A stretch of 18,480 nt of DNA from JAAYEV01 sp964508195 (lineage in GTDB: Bacteria; Bacillota; Clostridia; Ch29): positions 1 to 18,480 of the forward strand of contig CAZDSH010000029.1 in the NCBI GenBank assembly GCA_964508195.1, written 5' to 3'. Made by a program: the position numbers and the translations under genes. The notes under the pieces were generated by a model. That model was given only the letters and a program-made list of their open reading frames with translations, was not told the origin of the DNA and ran no database searches. Shown piece by piece: positions 6,766-15,252 of this stretch. Position 1 is the stretch's first letter, and each line of letters starts with the position of its first letter.

Positions 6766-7005
6766 AAATTCGATCAAGCCTATGGCTATTTTGCTTTCTA
6801 GGCCACATTCTTCGCATACGAATATATGAAGGCATTGATCCGATGGTACGCTATCAATACGACGGGTCATTTCCAGGTCGAGGTAAGGGCTATAATCGTC
6901 AAAATATTCGTGCACAGCCCCTTTATCCCCCATAGCTGCGCCACATCCCGGGCAACGTATTGATTCCCTTTCTAGGCCGTTACATAACGGGCATAAAAAT
7001 TCCAA
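6763..7005 (-). CDS. Small zinc-ribbon protein
   Basis: An 80-residue cytoplasmic protein with three CxxC pairs: CPLC at the N terminus, CPGC about a dozen residues later, and CEEC near the C terminus, which can hold one or two zinc ions. It is otherwise acidic and has no catalytic signature I know. It starts at a TTG (7005) preceded by GGGGTG at suitable spacing. It lies 66 bases downstream of the REC-GGDEF gene and may share its transcript. Function is unknown; a nucleic-acid or protein-binding role would be typical of such ribbons. It converges with the RNA candidate on the other strand, and their ends nearly touch. Confidence 0.75.
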   Translation of the reverse strand: MEFLCPLCNGLERESIRCPGCGAAMGDKGAVHEYFDDYSPYLDLEMTRRIDSVPSDQCLHIFVCEECGLESKIAIGLIEF

Positions 7006-7071
7006 CCTGTTTCACCCCATATTGATGCGAAGTTGTATCCCGTACTATCTTTACCAATACTGCATAAAATA

Positions 7072-8010
7072 TTATACGCTTTGTGCCTGGAACTCCACCC
7101 TATTTCTACCGGCGGCTTTGGCCTTATACAGCATTATATCCGCATTTCTTAAAAGTTGTGCCGCATCCATATACGCCCCCACCCCGATCGCCGCAACGCC
7201 TAAACTTGCCGTTAGGTTTATATTGTGCCTACCTATTTTAAAGGGCTTTTCCTGTATCGCTGCCCTTAGCTTATCTGCAATCGTTACTGCCCCTTCTATT
7301 TCTGTATTCTTCGATACCACCGTAAATTCTTCGCCGCCATAGCGTGCCAGTACATCCGCCTTTCTGATGTTTTTTTCTATCCTTTTTGCAAACTTTTGCA
7401 AAACTCTGTCGCCTATCTGATGACCATAGGTATCGTTTACACGTTTAAAATGATCTATGTCCATCATGACCACTGACAGTGCAAGTTTGTACCTTTTACA
7501 TTCCTCGACGGACTTTTCCAGGTACTCTTCAAGGTATCTACGATTATATATCCCCGTAAGGCCGTCATGGAGGGATAGGTTTTCAAGCTGTTCGATGAGC
7601 TGGTTTTTTTCTACTAATAACTGTTTCAGTTGGTCCTGGGTTTCCTTTAATCTTATATGGACATTTATCCTTGCTAAAAGTTCGTTAATTTCGTAGGGTT
7701 TAGTAATATAATCATCGCCTCCGGATTTCAACCCCATTACTTTATCCTCAACGTCCCCCTTTGAGGTAAGAAAGATTATAGGTATGTTAGAGGTTTTTTT
7801 GCTGTCCTTTAAAACCCTACACAGTTCATAACCGCTCATCTTGGGCATCATCACGTCTAATAGTATAATATCCGGACTTCTTTCAAAGGCAAGCCACATC
7901 GCCTCCATAGGTTTTGTAGCCGACATAACATCGTAATGGCTATGCAGTTGTTCCTTTAATACTTTTACGTTAAACTCGCTGTCGTCGACTATCAACACTA
8001 AATGTTTCAT
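7072..8010 (-). CDS. Response regulator with GGDEF output (diguanylate cyclase, PleD/WspR-like)
   Basis: A 312-residue two-domain protein. The N-terminal receiver has the acidic pair Asp9/Asp10, phospho-acceptor Asp52 in LLDVMMPKMSG, Thr82 and Lys104 in TKPYE. A coiled-coil linker (about 120-145) leads to a GGDEF domain with an intact GGEEF active site at 225-229 and an I-site RKAD (216-219) five residues earlier. It should make c-di-GMP on phosphorylation by an unknown histidine kinase and be product-inhibited. No kinase lies beside it, so it is an orphan regulator. The start at 8010 has AAGGGGG about 11 bases upstream. It is the second diguanylate cyclase in the window. Confidence 0.93.
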   Translation of the reverse strand: MKHLVLIVDDSEFNVKVLKEQLHSHYDVMSATKPMEAMWLAFERSPDIILLDVMMPKMSGYELCRVLKDSKKTSNIPIIFLTSKGDVEDKVMGLKSGGDDYITKPYEINELLARINVHIRLKETQDQLKQLLVEKNQLIEQLENLSLHDGLTGIYNRRYLEEYLEKSVEECKRYKLALSVVMMDIDHFKRVNDTYGHQIGDRVLQKFAKRIEKNIRKADVLARYGGEEFTVVSKNTEIEGAVTIADKLRAAIQEKPFKIGRHNINLTASLGVAAIGVGAYMDAAQLLRNADIMLYKAKAAGRNRVEFQAQSV

Positions 8011-8089
8011 CCCTTTTGATGCCCCCTTTACCCTTATTAAAAAAGTCCTTTTACCGGTTAAATATAATTATTCCCCCTTGGGAGTTTAC

Positions 8090-9841
8090 TTAAACTTCTA
8101 CCGCTATTATACGTGCCCTTTCCCTTAGTTTATCCCTTTTTCCATAATCAAACAAGAGAGTCACTTTTTCGCCATTGTTCTCGGGCTCCAGCTCCGATAT
8201 ATATTGCGTAATACACCTATCGAAGGTTTCAAAATGCACGAGCTTATATATCTGTTTTTGTGAGAGATTAACGTATTCGGGGATATTGTTTTTGATATTC
8301 GCGGGGCTTTTTAGAAAATCAAGGCACCTTTGTTTAAAGGATGAAACCTCGATCCTTTCTATAATAGGCGGCAACGCCGGCGTCCTTTCCTTTTGTAAGA
8401 AATCCAGCTTAAGGAGTTCATTTATATGTGCTATCGGCATGATATTTTTATCTTTACAAAATTTATAAAGAATCGAATAAAGCTCCCTACGGCCCTGCCT
8501 TTTAAGGTGCAACCCTTCCCTTTCCCAATACTCGGATAGTTCCCTGAAAAACCCGAAGGGACCTAACGCGAAACCCTCGATCGTAGCCCGTAGCGTATTA
8601 TCGAAACCGTGGGTATTATAATAATAATTAAATACCCTCTCTATAAGTTTAAGGCGCCTTATATTATCATAATTCATCCATTTATTGGCCAAAACCTCGT
8701 AGGGCGGTTCCCGGGTGAATATATAGCCGTACTCCTTCGCCCTTCCCCTTATATGGGATCCCTTTAACAGTTTTAAAAACCCAAGCTGTAGCATATCCGG
8801 TTCCAGGGCATATACATCGTTAAAGGACCTTTCGAAGGAGGCCATATCTTCCCTTGGCAGCCCCGCTATAAGGTCCAAATGTTGGTGAATGTTTCGTCCC
8901 TTTGCAACCCTTCGCACATTATTAAATAATTTATCCTGATCAGGGATACGCCTTACTTCTTTCAAAACTTCCCGGTTCGTAGATTGTACGCCTACCTCAA
9001 ATTGAAAAAGCCCCGGCGGTGCATCGGCAAGGAGGTCTATCAGCCTATCGTCTAAAAGGTCGGCATATATCTCAAAATGAAAATTTGTATTTCCCCCTTC
9101 TTCTATAAGAAATTCAAATATTTCCCGGGCAAAGTCGGTATTACAGTTGAAGGTCCTGTCCACAAATTTTATCTGCTTTACACCCAGCTCTATAAGGCGA
9201 ACGAGATCTTTTTTTACCCTTTGGACTGGGAAAAACCTCACACCCTTGATCGTAGAGGACAGACAATAGGAACAACGAAAGGGACAACCCCTTGAGGCCT
9301 CGTAATACACTATTTTGTTTTTTAAGTCCCTATCATAGGTATAGGGAAAAGGAATAACGGAAAGGTCGTCCATCGGCTCCCGGTGCCGATTGCCGGTCAC
9401 ACATCCCATCGTCCTGTAAGTAATGCCGGATATATCCTCTACGTTGCCCATACGTTCCAGAATATGTTCCAGCAGTTCCCTAAAGGCGGCCTCGCCCTCA
9501 CCCCTTACTATATAATCAATGAAGGGATAACGCTTCATCAATGTATGGGCGTCATAGGATACCTCGGGCCCGCCTAATATTATAATGACATCGTTCATCA
9601 CCTGCTTTATCCTCCGTGCAAGGGTAAGGATCTCGGTTATGTTCCATATATAACACGAAAAGGCCACTATACCCGGATTTTCTTTATATATTTCGCCGAA
9701 TATAGAATGAACAGAATCATTTATAGTAAACTCCCGGACCTTTAAATCCCAGGGTTTATCGCCGCAGTACGCCCTAAGGTATCTGAGGGCTAGGGATGAG
9801 TGTATGTATTTAGCGTTTAACGTAGTAAGCAATACTTTCAA
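8090..9841 (-). CDS. B12-binding domain radical SAM protein (DUF4080-like C terminus)
   Basis: A 583-residue protein. The N-terminal part (about 1-140) is a cobalamin-binding Rossmann-like domain with an ILGGPEVSYDA segment and a GEGE motif. The radical SAM core follows with the [4Fe-4S]-binding CPFRCSYC (Cys186, Cys190, Cys193). The C-terminal 200 residues look like the DUF4080 domain seen with this architecture. Family knowledge: class B radical SAM enzymes often methylate unactivated carbons or rearrange rings, but the substrate of this subgroup is not established. It starts at TTG 9841, only two bases after the cobT stop codon, with its SD (AAAGGAAGG) inside the end of cobT, so translation is coupled. 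Dependence on cobalamin fits the neighbour. Confidence 0.9.
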   Translation of the reverse strand: MKVLLTTLNAKYIHSSLALRYLRAYCGDKPWDLKVREFTINDSVHSIFGEIYKENPGIVAFSCYIWNITEILTLARRIKQVMNDVIIILGGPEVSYDAHTLMKRYPFIDYIVRGEGEAAFRELLEHILERMGNVEDISGITYRTMGCVTGNRHREPMDDLSVIPFPYTYDRDLKNKIVYYEASRGCPFRCSYCLSSTIKGVRFFPVQRVKKDLVRLIELGVKQIKFVDRTFNCNTDFAREIFEFLIEEGGNTNFHFEIYADLLDDRLIDLLADAPPGLFQFEVGVQSTNREVLKEVRRIPDQDKLFNNVRRVAKGRNIHQHLDLIAGLPREDMASFERSFNDVYALEPDMLQLGFLKLLKGSHIRGRAKEYGYIFTREPPYEVLANKWMNYDNIRRLKLIERVFNYYYNTHGFDNTLRATIEGFALGPFGFFRELSEYWEREGLHLKRQGRRELYSILYKFCKDKNIMPIAHINELLKLDFLQKERTPALPPIIERIEVSSFKQRCLDFLKSPANIKNNIPEYVNLSQKQIYKLVHFETFDRCITQYISELEPENNGEKVTLLFDYGKRDKLRERARIIAVEV

Positions 9842-9843
9842 AG

Positions 9844-10896
9844 CTACACCTTCCTTTTGATACCCGCCTCTTCAAAGGTTTTCATCCGTAAAAATGCCGC
9901 CACCGCCGCCTCTATTATATAAAACATAAGTACGGCACCGCTTCCCTCCCCGAGCCTCATCCCCAGATCAAAATAGGGTTTATAACCGAGGGTTTTAAGG
10001 GCAAGGGCACAACCCTTCTCGTCGCTTAAATGAGACGGGAACATGTATTCAAGGGAAAGGGGGTTTAACTTTGCCGCTGCTAAGGCCGCCACCGACGATA
10101 TAAATCCGTCTATTACGATAGGCACACGGCGGTATGCAGCCCCAAGGTACATCCCCGCCATAGCGGCTATATCGAGGCCGCCGACCTTACTAAGTACATC
10201 TATCGCATCTTCAGGGTCCGGCATATTTACCGTAATAGCCCTTTCCACTACCTTTATTTTATCCAAAAGCCCGGCATCGTCAAGGCCTGCGCCCCTGCCC
10301 GTGGTCAACTGCGGGCTTATACCTCCAAGAACCGACATTACAGCGCTGGCAGTGGTTGTATTGCCGATACCCACTTCGCCGGTAGCTATTAAGCGGTATC
10401 CATTATCCATAGCATGAAATATCGCCTCTACACCGGTTTTTATTGCCCGGACCGTTTCGACCCTTGTCATAGCCGGTCCCTCGGCTATATTAGCAGTCCC
10501 CGGCCTTATTCTTTTATTTATAATCGCGCTATGTCCTATGGGATTGGCCATGCCTAAATCATAGACTATTAAATCCGCACCGACAACCTTTGCAAATACC
10601 GCAACTCCGGCGGTACCCTCCGCCATACCCTTTGCCATTAAAGCGGTGACTTCCCGGGGATAGGCCGTCACCCCTTCATCGCACACGCCATTATCCGCAG
10701 CCATAACGATGACCGCCTTTTTGCTTACATCCGGCTTCAGGCTATCGGCTATTCCACAAAGCCTTATCGCTATCCCCTCTATTTCCCCCAGGCTTCCAAG
10801 GGGCTTTGTAAGGCTGTCCATCCTTATCTTAGCCCTTTCCATGCTTTCCCTACCCACAGGCGTTATACCCGCTATTATCTTATTCAAAAATACCAT
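9844..10896 (-). CDS. cobT: Nicotinate-nucleotide--dimethylbenzimidazole phosphoribosyltransferase
   Basis: A 350-residue CobT that transfers phosphoribose from nicotinate mononucleotide to the lower-ligand base during cobalamin assembly. Seen motifs include SLTKPLGSLGEIE, AADNGVCDEGVTAYP, GEVGIGNTTTASA, GRGAGLDD and the catalytic Glu in RLGEGSGA. With the ATG at 10896 that Glu is residue 317, the number known for the Salmonella enzyme, which supports this start over a TTG nine codons upstream (10923). An unusual eight-G run (10905-10912) serves as the SD. No other cobalamin gene and no B12 riboswitch is visible, so it may serve salvage or lower-ligand exchange. It is coupled to the B12 radical SAM gene. 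Confidence 0.96.
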   Translation of the reverse strand: MVFLNKIIAGITPVGRESMERAKIRMDSLTKPLGSLGEIEGIAIRLCGIADSLKPDVSKKAVIVMAADNGVCDEGVTAYPREVTALMAKGMAEGTAGVAVFAKVVGADLIVYDLGMANPIGHSAIINKRIRPGTANIAEGPAMTRVETVRAIKTGVEAIFHAMDNGYRLIATGEVGIGNTTTASAVMSVLGGISPQLTTGRGAGLDDAGLLDKIKVVERAITVNMPDPEDAIDVLSKVGGLDIAAMAGMYLGAAYRRVPIVIDGFISSVAALAAAKLNPLSLEYMFPSHLSDEKGCALALKTLGYKPYFDLGMRLGEGSGAVLMFYIIEAAVAAFLRMKTFEEAGIKRKV

Positions 10897-10904
10897 ATTA
10901 ATAA

Positions 10905-10967
10905 CCCCCCCCGCGTTTTGCAACTGGTTTAGTCGCCTAAACCTTTAGTTGACGCTTATATTGTCAA
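10905..10967 (-). promoter_or_regulatory. cobT leader: G-run SD, GCGA-loop hairpin, inverted repeat over a TTGACA
   Basis: Reading the minus strand, TTGACA (10966-10961) is a possible -35, but no good -10 follows at 16-18 bases. It sits in an inverted repeat, TTGAC/GTCAA (10949-10953 and 10963-10967). Next comes a perfect 7-bp hairpin with a GCGA tetraloop (10926-10943), a GNRA-type loop in the RNA. The SD is a run of eight G (10905-10912), eight bases before the ATG. There is no recognisable cobalamin riboswitch. Confidence 0.45.
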
Positions 10968-10992
10968 AAACAAAAGAATTACGGTTGAATAT

Positions 10993-11049
10993 AAAAAAAC
11001 CCATAGTTCATTTATAACATATTTTAAACATTATGATAAAAACTATGGG
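10993..11049 (-). terminator. Intrinsic terminator after mnmH
   Basis: On the minus strand CCCATAGTT (11049-11041) pairs with AACTATGGG (11008-11000), nine perfect pairs, and is followed by seven T (10999-10993). The 32-base A/T-rich loop has a further TTTAT/ATAAA pairing. It starts 11 bases beyond the mnmH stop codon and separates that gene from cobT. Confidence 0.85.
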
Positions 11050-11059
11050 CTTTATTAAT

Positions 11060-12079
11060 CTATAATTCTTTCAAAAACCCCGCTATAGCTGCGGCACATT
11101 CTTCCAATAAATCGCTTTTTAATCTTAATACAAAGTTGTACTTTTTTTCCGAATAATCATACCTGGGATCATAGTGCTCCTTTAGCAAAATTCCCACTAC
11201 CCGGTCGTAATCCCCTATATCTAGGAGCGTAAGCAGTGTATCAATCCTTTTTTTGCCCAGCTCTTTTTTAAGCTTTATAATGGATTGTCTTATTTCCCCC
11301 AGAACATCGGTCCGCTGCGCATCTACATATTCATCCACTATCCTTTTTACCCTAAGGCCTAGGGAGCTCTCTACCAGTATATGAATCCCCCCGGCCATAC
11401 CCTCCACGAGTTTACCGGGCAAATATATCCTTCCCACCCTCGGGCTTTCGGATTCAACAATAATAAAGTCTTCTTTGATGGCCCTTAACCGGTCAAACAA
11501 AAGGGATTCAAAAGCGCTTTGGCACCTAGGCCGGCCCAGCCCAACGGTACCAAATATAGAACCACGGCTATTGGCCATGGCCTCGAGGTCTACCGTAGGA
11601 AAGCCCTCACGTTGCAATATGCCTAGGAGCCTAGTTTTGCCGGTACCGGTATTACCATGGATGACTACAACCCTTTTTGAAGCTATAAGGCTATCGAGGT
11701 TATCTAAAACGTATCTCCTGTATCCTTTATAACCGCCCTCTAACTGGTGTACCCTGTGTCCTAGGGCGGAGAGTAACTGGACTAAGGAACCGCTTCGCAT
11801 ACCACCCCTTGCACAAAACACTACTATATCCTTACCCGCCTGTTCCATGTCACCTATTTGTCGATACAGATCAGTGAGTTTCCCCGCCACCACCTCTACA
11901 CCGCGTCTTTTTGCCTCGGCGGTACCGGCTTTTTTGTATAATGTCCCTATAAGGGCCCGTTCCTCGTCATCAAAAATAGGGACGTTAACGGCACCGGGTA
12001 TTGTTCCTCTTCTGTATTCCCCAGGTGAGCGCACATCTATTAATACATAATCCCCGCTTAACATTTCGCCGACATTCAT
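11060..12079 (-). CDS. mnmH: tRNA 2-selenouridine synthase
   Basis: A 339-residue enzyme (also called SelU or YbbB) that replaces sulfur by selenium at the wobble 2-thiouridine of some tRNAs, using selenophosphate, with a geranylated intermediate known in other bacteria. The N-terminal rhodanese domain has the catalytic Cys89 in FCARGGMRSGS. The C-terminal half has the P-loop GNTGTGKT (about 142-149) and the family block DLEAMANSRGSIFG. All hallmark residues are present; length is slightly below the E. coli protein. It implies a selenophosphate synthetase elsewhere in the genome, since none lies here. It starts at ATG 12079 with GAAGGG six bases upstream, 128 bases after serA. Confidence 0.95.
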   Translation of the reverse strand: MNVGEMLSGDYVLIDVRSPGEYRRGTIPGAVNVPIFDDEERALIGTLYKKAGTAEAKRRGVEVVAGKLTDLYRQIGDMEQAGKDIVVFCARGGMRSGSLVQLLSALGHRVHQLEGGYKGYRRYVLDNLDSLIASKRVVVIHGNTGTGKTRLLGILQREGFPTVDLEAMANSRGSIFGTVGLGRPRCQSAFESLLFDRLRAIKEDFIIVESESPRVGRIYLPGKLVEGMAGGIHILVESSLGLRVKRIVDEYVDAQRTDVLGEIRQSIIKLKKELGKKRIDTLLTLLDIGDYDRVVGILLKEHYDPRYDYSEKKYNFVLRLKSDLLEECAAAIAGFLKEL

Positions 12080-12188
12080 TACTATCCCTTCTTTATCGAT
12101 CCTTCGCCCGAAAGCCTAAGGCGCGTTCCCAGTTAACCTACTAAAAATGTTGACACAATAACCAACGGCTAAAACCGTGCCCGGCTTT

Positions 12189-12209
12189 AATATTATATCA
12201 AATAATATT
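12189..12209. repeat. A/T-only 8-bp hairpin at the end of serA
   Basis: AATATTAT (12189-12196) is complementary to ATAATATT (12202-12209) around a five-base loop, overlapping the serA stop codon. It is followed on the minus strand by a 100-base spacer to mnmH with TATAAT-like sequence but no convincing -35. It may slow ribosomes or help separate the two genes. It is weak because it contains no G-C pairs. Confidence 0.4.
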
Positions 12210-13785
12210 ATAATTTTATAAAATTGACATCGGTTATACCGTCCACGTCCTTGACCATATCTATTATATCCCTCGGCACTATACCGTCTACGTTTATTAC
12301 CATAAGGGCTTTACCTCCCCTGGAATTACGGCTAACCCGCATAGTAGCTATATTTATATCGCTTTTGCCCATTATAGTCCCGATAGAGCCTATAACCCCC
12401 GGTTTGTCTTCATTCCTAACCAATAGCATGAAGGGCGCCGGTTCCATATCTATTTTATAACCGTTAAGCTCTACTATCCTAGGCTCCAGCATCCCGAACA
12501 GTGTACCCGCCATAGTAAAGGCACCGTTACCGTTGCTTACTCTCACTTGGATAAGGTCAGTGTATTCACTGCTCGAGCTGTCTAGCCCCTCTAAAATATC
12601 TATACCCCTATCCTTTGCTAAAAGTTTTGCATTTACATAGTTTACCCTCTCCTTAACGACGGGCTCTAGAAGTCCCTTAAGGTAGGCGAGGGTAAGGGGC
12701 CCCGTTTTATAGCCGGCGATACCTCCACGATATTTTATTTCTACTCTGTTTATGGGCCTTTTTTCTAATTGGTAATAGAGCCCGCCTAACTTTTCCGCAA
12801 GGAGCATATAGGGTTTTAGATGATCCATATCCCTATCGGGCAGGCTGGGCATATTTACGGCATTTGTAACAAACTTCCCTTCTAGGGCATCTAGAACTTG
12901 TTTCGCAATGTTTATTCCCACCTTATCCTGGGCCTCAAAGGTGTCCGCGCCTAGATGGGGCGTTACTACGGTATTATCCAGCTCAAAGAGGGGATTGTCC
13001 GGACAGGGCTCCTGTTCGAACACGTCGAGGGCAGCGCTGGCTACTTTACCGCTTTTTAATGCCCGGTACAACGCCCCCTCATCAATAAGGCCGCCCCTCG
13101 CACAGTTTACGAGCCTTATACCATGCTTCATTAGGCCTATTTCGTTTTCGCCTAGCATACCCATAGTTTCTTCGGTTTTAGGCGTGTGGATGGTTATAAT
13201 ATCCGCCTCTTTCAAAAGTTCTTCTAGCTTTATCATTTTTTGTACCCCGAGGGCTTTAAACTTGTTGTCGGGTATATAGGGATCATAGGCGATTACCTTC
13301 GTATTGAAGGCCAAAAGCCTTGTGGCTACAAGGGCGCCTATCCTGCCCAGACCGATTATGCCGATTGTTTTGCCCTGGAGCTCATTACCTTTAAACCGAT
13401 TTCGATCCCATTTGCCGGATTTTATATATTGGTTCGCATTGCACGTATTACGACAGGATGCAAGCATCATCCCTATAGTATGCTCCGCAGCGGAGACCGA
13501 ATTGCTCTCAGGGGTATTAAGTACAATCACCCCGGCGGCGGTAGCCGCGTTAAGATCTATATTGTCTATACCATTGCCGGCCCTGCCTACTACCTTTAGA
13601 TTCTTTGCCCTTTTAAAAAGCTCCGCATCTACTCTCGTAGCGCTCCTTACGACGATGCCATGATAATCTCCTATGGCATTTAACAATTCATCCCTGCCGA
13701 TCCCTAACTTAACATCAACCTGTACCTTCTCTTTTAGTATATCTATACCCGCCTGGGCTATCCTTTCAGTTACTATTACTTTCAT
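12208..13785 (-). CDS. serA: D-3-phosphoglycerate dehydrogenase, long form with ACT domain
   Basis: A 525-residue enzyme that oxidises 3-phosphoglycerate to 3-phosphohydroxypyruvate with NAD, the first step of serine synthesis. The NAD-binding motif is GIIGLGRIG at about 145. The catalytic Arg is in CARGGLIDEGAL, the Glu in DVFEQEP and the His in VVTPHLGA. An intervening allosteric domain (about 315-445) precedes a C-terminal ACT domain starting near 450 (FMLLVRNEDKPGVIG), likely the serine-feedback site. It overlaps the upstream aminotransferase by four bases (ATGA at 13785-13782), so the two are translationally coupled and share the T-box leader. Confidence 0.97.
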   Translation of the reverse strand: MKVIVTERIAQAGIDILKEKVQVDVKLGIGRDELLNAIGDYHGIVVRSATRVDAELFKRAKNLKVVGRAGNGIDNIDLNAATAAGVIVLNTPESNSVSAAEHTIGMMLASCRNTCNANQYIKSGKWDRNRFKGNELQGKTIGIIGLGRIGALVATRLLAFNTKVIAYDPYIPDNKFKALGVQKMIKLEELLKEADIITIHTPKTEETMGMLGENEIGLMKHGIRLVNCARGGLIDEGALYRALKSGKVASAALDVFEQEPCPDNPLFELDNTVVTPHLGADTFEAQDKVGINIAKQVLDALEGKFVTNAVNMPSLPDRDMDHLKPYMLLAEKLGGLYYQLEKRPINRVEIKYRGGIAGYKTGPLTLAYLKGLLEPVVKERVNYVNAKLLAKDRGIDILEGLDSSSSEYTDLIQVRVSNGNGAFTMAGTLFGMLEPRIVELNGYKIDMEPAPFMLLVRNEDKPGVIGSIGTIMGKSDINIATMRVSRNSRGGKALMVINVDGIVPRDIIDMVKDVDGITDVNFIKL

Positions 13786-14933
13786 TTTTTTATACCCCCT
13801 GCATCTATTATCATTTTTGCGACTCTACAGCCTTCGCCCTTTTCTATAGCTAGACCTAACTTTATAAGGGTTTTTTCCAGGGCCTCAAGGGTCTCTAACA
13901 CGTCTACTTCGGATATATAGCCCATGTGGGCTATCCTTATTATTTTACCCTTTAACGGTCCGTTTCCTCCGGCTATTATAATGCCAAAATCCCTTTGCAT
14001 ACGATCTATTATATCCTGCCCGCCGATACCCTCGGGTACCCTTATGGCAGTCAACGTATCCGAAGCGTACCTTTCGTCGGCGAACAGCTTAAGGCCCATC
14101 GCTTTAATGCCCGACCGGACCATCTCACCCATTAATTTATGCCTACGCCAGACGTTTTCAAGGCCCTCCCGTTTTATAAGGTCAATCGCCGCAAGGGTTG
14201 CATTGACAATATTTACCGCCGGTGTAAAGGGATTCTGTGGCGGTTTTTTTTCAAGGTAGTCCATCACCTTACACAGATCCCAATAATGACGGTACGTATC
14301 ATTTTCCCGGGCTACCTTCATCGCCCTTTCGCTTATAGAGAGGAACGTAAGCCCCGGCGGGCTCATAAGGGCCTTTTGCGACGAGGTAACAACTATATCT
14401 ATACCCCATTCCTCCGGCCGTATTTCCATCCCCCCTAGGGAACTTACGGCATCCACTATATACATTATCCCTGTTCCTTTAAGGGCCTTTCCTATAGCCT
14501 TTACATCGCTCTTAGCGGCGGTAGAAGTTTCGTTATAAGTTACTATAACGCCCTTTTCTTCGCCGGTTAATTGCGCAAGCACCTCCTCGGCGCCTACGCC
14601 CTTCCCCCAGGGTACCTCTAGCTTTGATACTTTAAGACCCATACAACAACAGATATCATAGAACCTGTTACCGAATACCCCGGCGGTAGCTAGTAATACT
14701 TTGTCCCCGGGACGGAAACAGTTTACCACAGCGGCCTCCATACCGCCGGTACCTGAAGCTGTAAGGGTTATGACGGGGTATTCCGTAGCAAAGACGTATT
14801 TAAGGTCGCGGCTCAACCTAGAAAATACATCGGCATATTCCTTCGTCCTATGATGAAGTACCTGCTGTCCCAGGGCCTCGATAACCTGTGGAGACAACGG
14901 AGTAGGCCCCGGTGTCATGAGTTTTGTTTTCAA
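13782..14933 (-). CDS. Class V aminotransferase (serine-pyruvate/alanine-glyoxylate or phosphoserine type)
   Basis: A 383-residue PLP enzyme of fold type I. Motifs seen are LMTPGPTPLSPQV at the N terminus, TASGTGGMEAA for cofactor phosphate, YIVDAVSSLGG with the PLP-pairing Asp, and the Schiff-base Lys in TSSQKALMSPPG. Its place between a serine T-box and serA, with a four-base overlap into serA, suggests that it converts phosphohydroxypyruvate to phosphoserine in place of a classical SerC, or interconverts serine and hydroxypyruvate. The TTG start at 14933 is chosen because AAAGGAAG lies eight bases before it; a longer frame upstream runs through the T-box RNA and is not credible. Confidence 0.92.
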   Translation of the reverse strand: MKTKLMTPGPTPLSPQVIEALGQQVLHHRTKEYADVFSRLSRDLKYVFATEYPVITLTASGTGGMEAAVVNCFRPGDKVLLATAGVFGNRFYDICCCMGLKVSKLEVPWGKGVGAEEVLAQLTGEEKGVIVTYNETSTAAKSDVKAIGKALKGTGIMYIVDAVSSLGGMEIRPEEWGIDIVVTSSQKALMSPPGLTFLSISERAMKVARENDTYRHYWDLCKVMDYLEKKPPQNPFTPAVNIVNATLAAIDLIKREGLENVWRRHKLMGEMVRSGIKAMGLKLFADERYASDTLTAIRVPEGIGGQDIIDRMQRDFGIIIAGGNGPLKGKIIRIAHMGYISEVDVLETLEALEKTLIKLGLAIEKGEGCRVAKMIIDAGGIKK

Positions 14934-15009
14934 AATATCCACTTCCTTTCGTCTACTATATATAAATAAAATATTTTGTATCCCTTCCATGATAAATACA
15001 ATGATAAAT

Positions 15010-15240
15010 ACAATAAAAAAACCCGTCCGATATAGGACGGGGGTATTAACCCACGCGGTGCCACCTAGTTTTGCCCCAGGCAATCTCATAACCTATAACG
15101 GAGGTTAACCGTTAGGGAATTTCCGCCCTAAGGCTCCGGGATGGATTCCGCTTTGCCGCATACCGGTTTACACCTACCACCGGCTCTCTGTGAATTGGCC
15201 CATTGCGTACTGATTCCCTTCATCGCTGTTATATAAAGAT
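15010..15240 (-). promoter_or_regulatory. T-box leader, serine-specific (specifier UCC)
   Basis: The minus strand carries the full T-box arrangement. The 5' Stem I region starts with GCGATGAAGGGAATCAGTA, then comes AGAGAGCCGG with a complementary ACCGG. The specifier region reads GAA-TCC-ATCC; the codon UCC at 15145-15143 is a serine codon. The 14-base T-box core is AGGTGGCACCGCGT at 15066-15053, followed by the terminator. Uncharged tRNA-Ser should pair at the specifier and the T-box bulge to allow readthrough into the aminotransferase and serA. Codon identity and the downstream genes agree. Confidence 0.95.
15015..15041 (-). terminator. T-box intrinsic terminator
   Basis: On the minus strand CCCGTCC (15041-15035) pairs with GGACGGG (15028-15022) with a short loop, followed by seven T (15021-15015). 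This is the OFF conformation of the serine T-box leader, about 80 bases before the aminotransferase start. Confidence 0.92.
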
Positions 15241-15252
15241 ATTTTAAAGTAT

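Noticed and set aside
10924..11059. Cobalamin riboswitch before cobT
   Set aside because: The stretch is only about 135 bases, contains the mnmH terminator and has no B12-box-like sequence.
14934..15089. N-terminal extension of the aminotransferase with a hydrophobic stretch
   Set aside because: It is translated from T-box leader sequence including the terminator; the TTG at 14933 with a good SD gives a normal-length family member.
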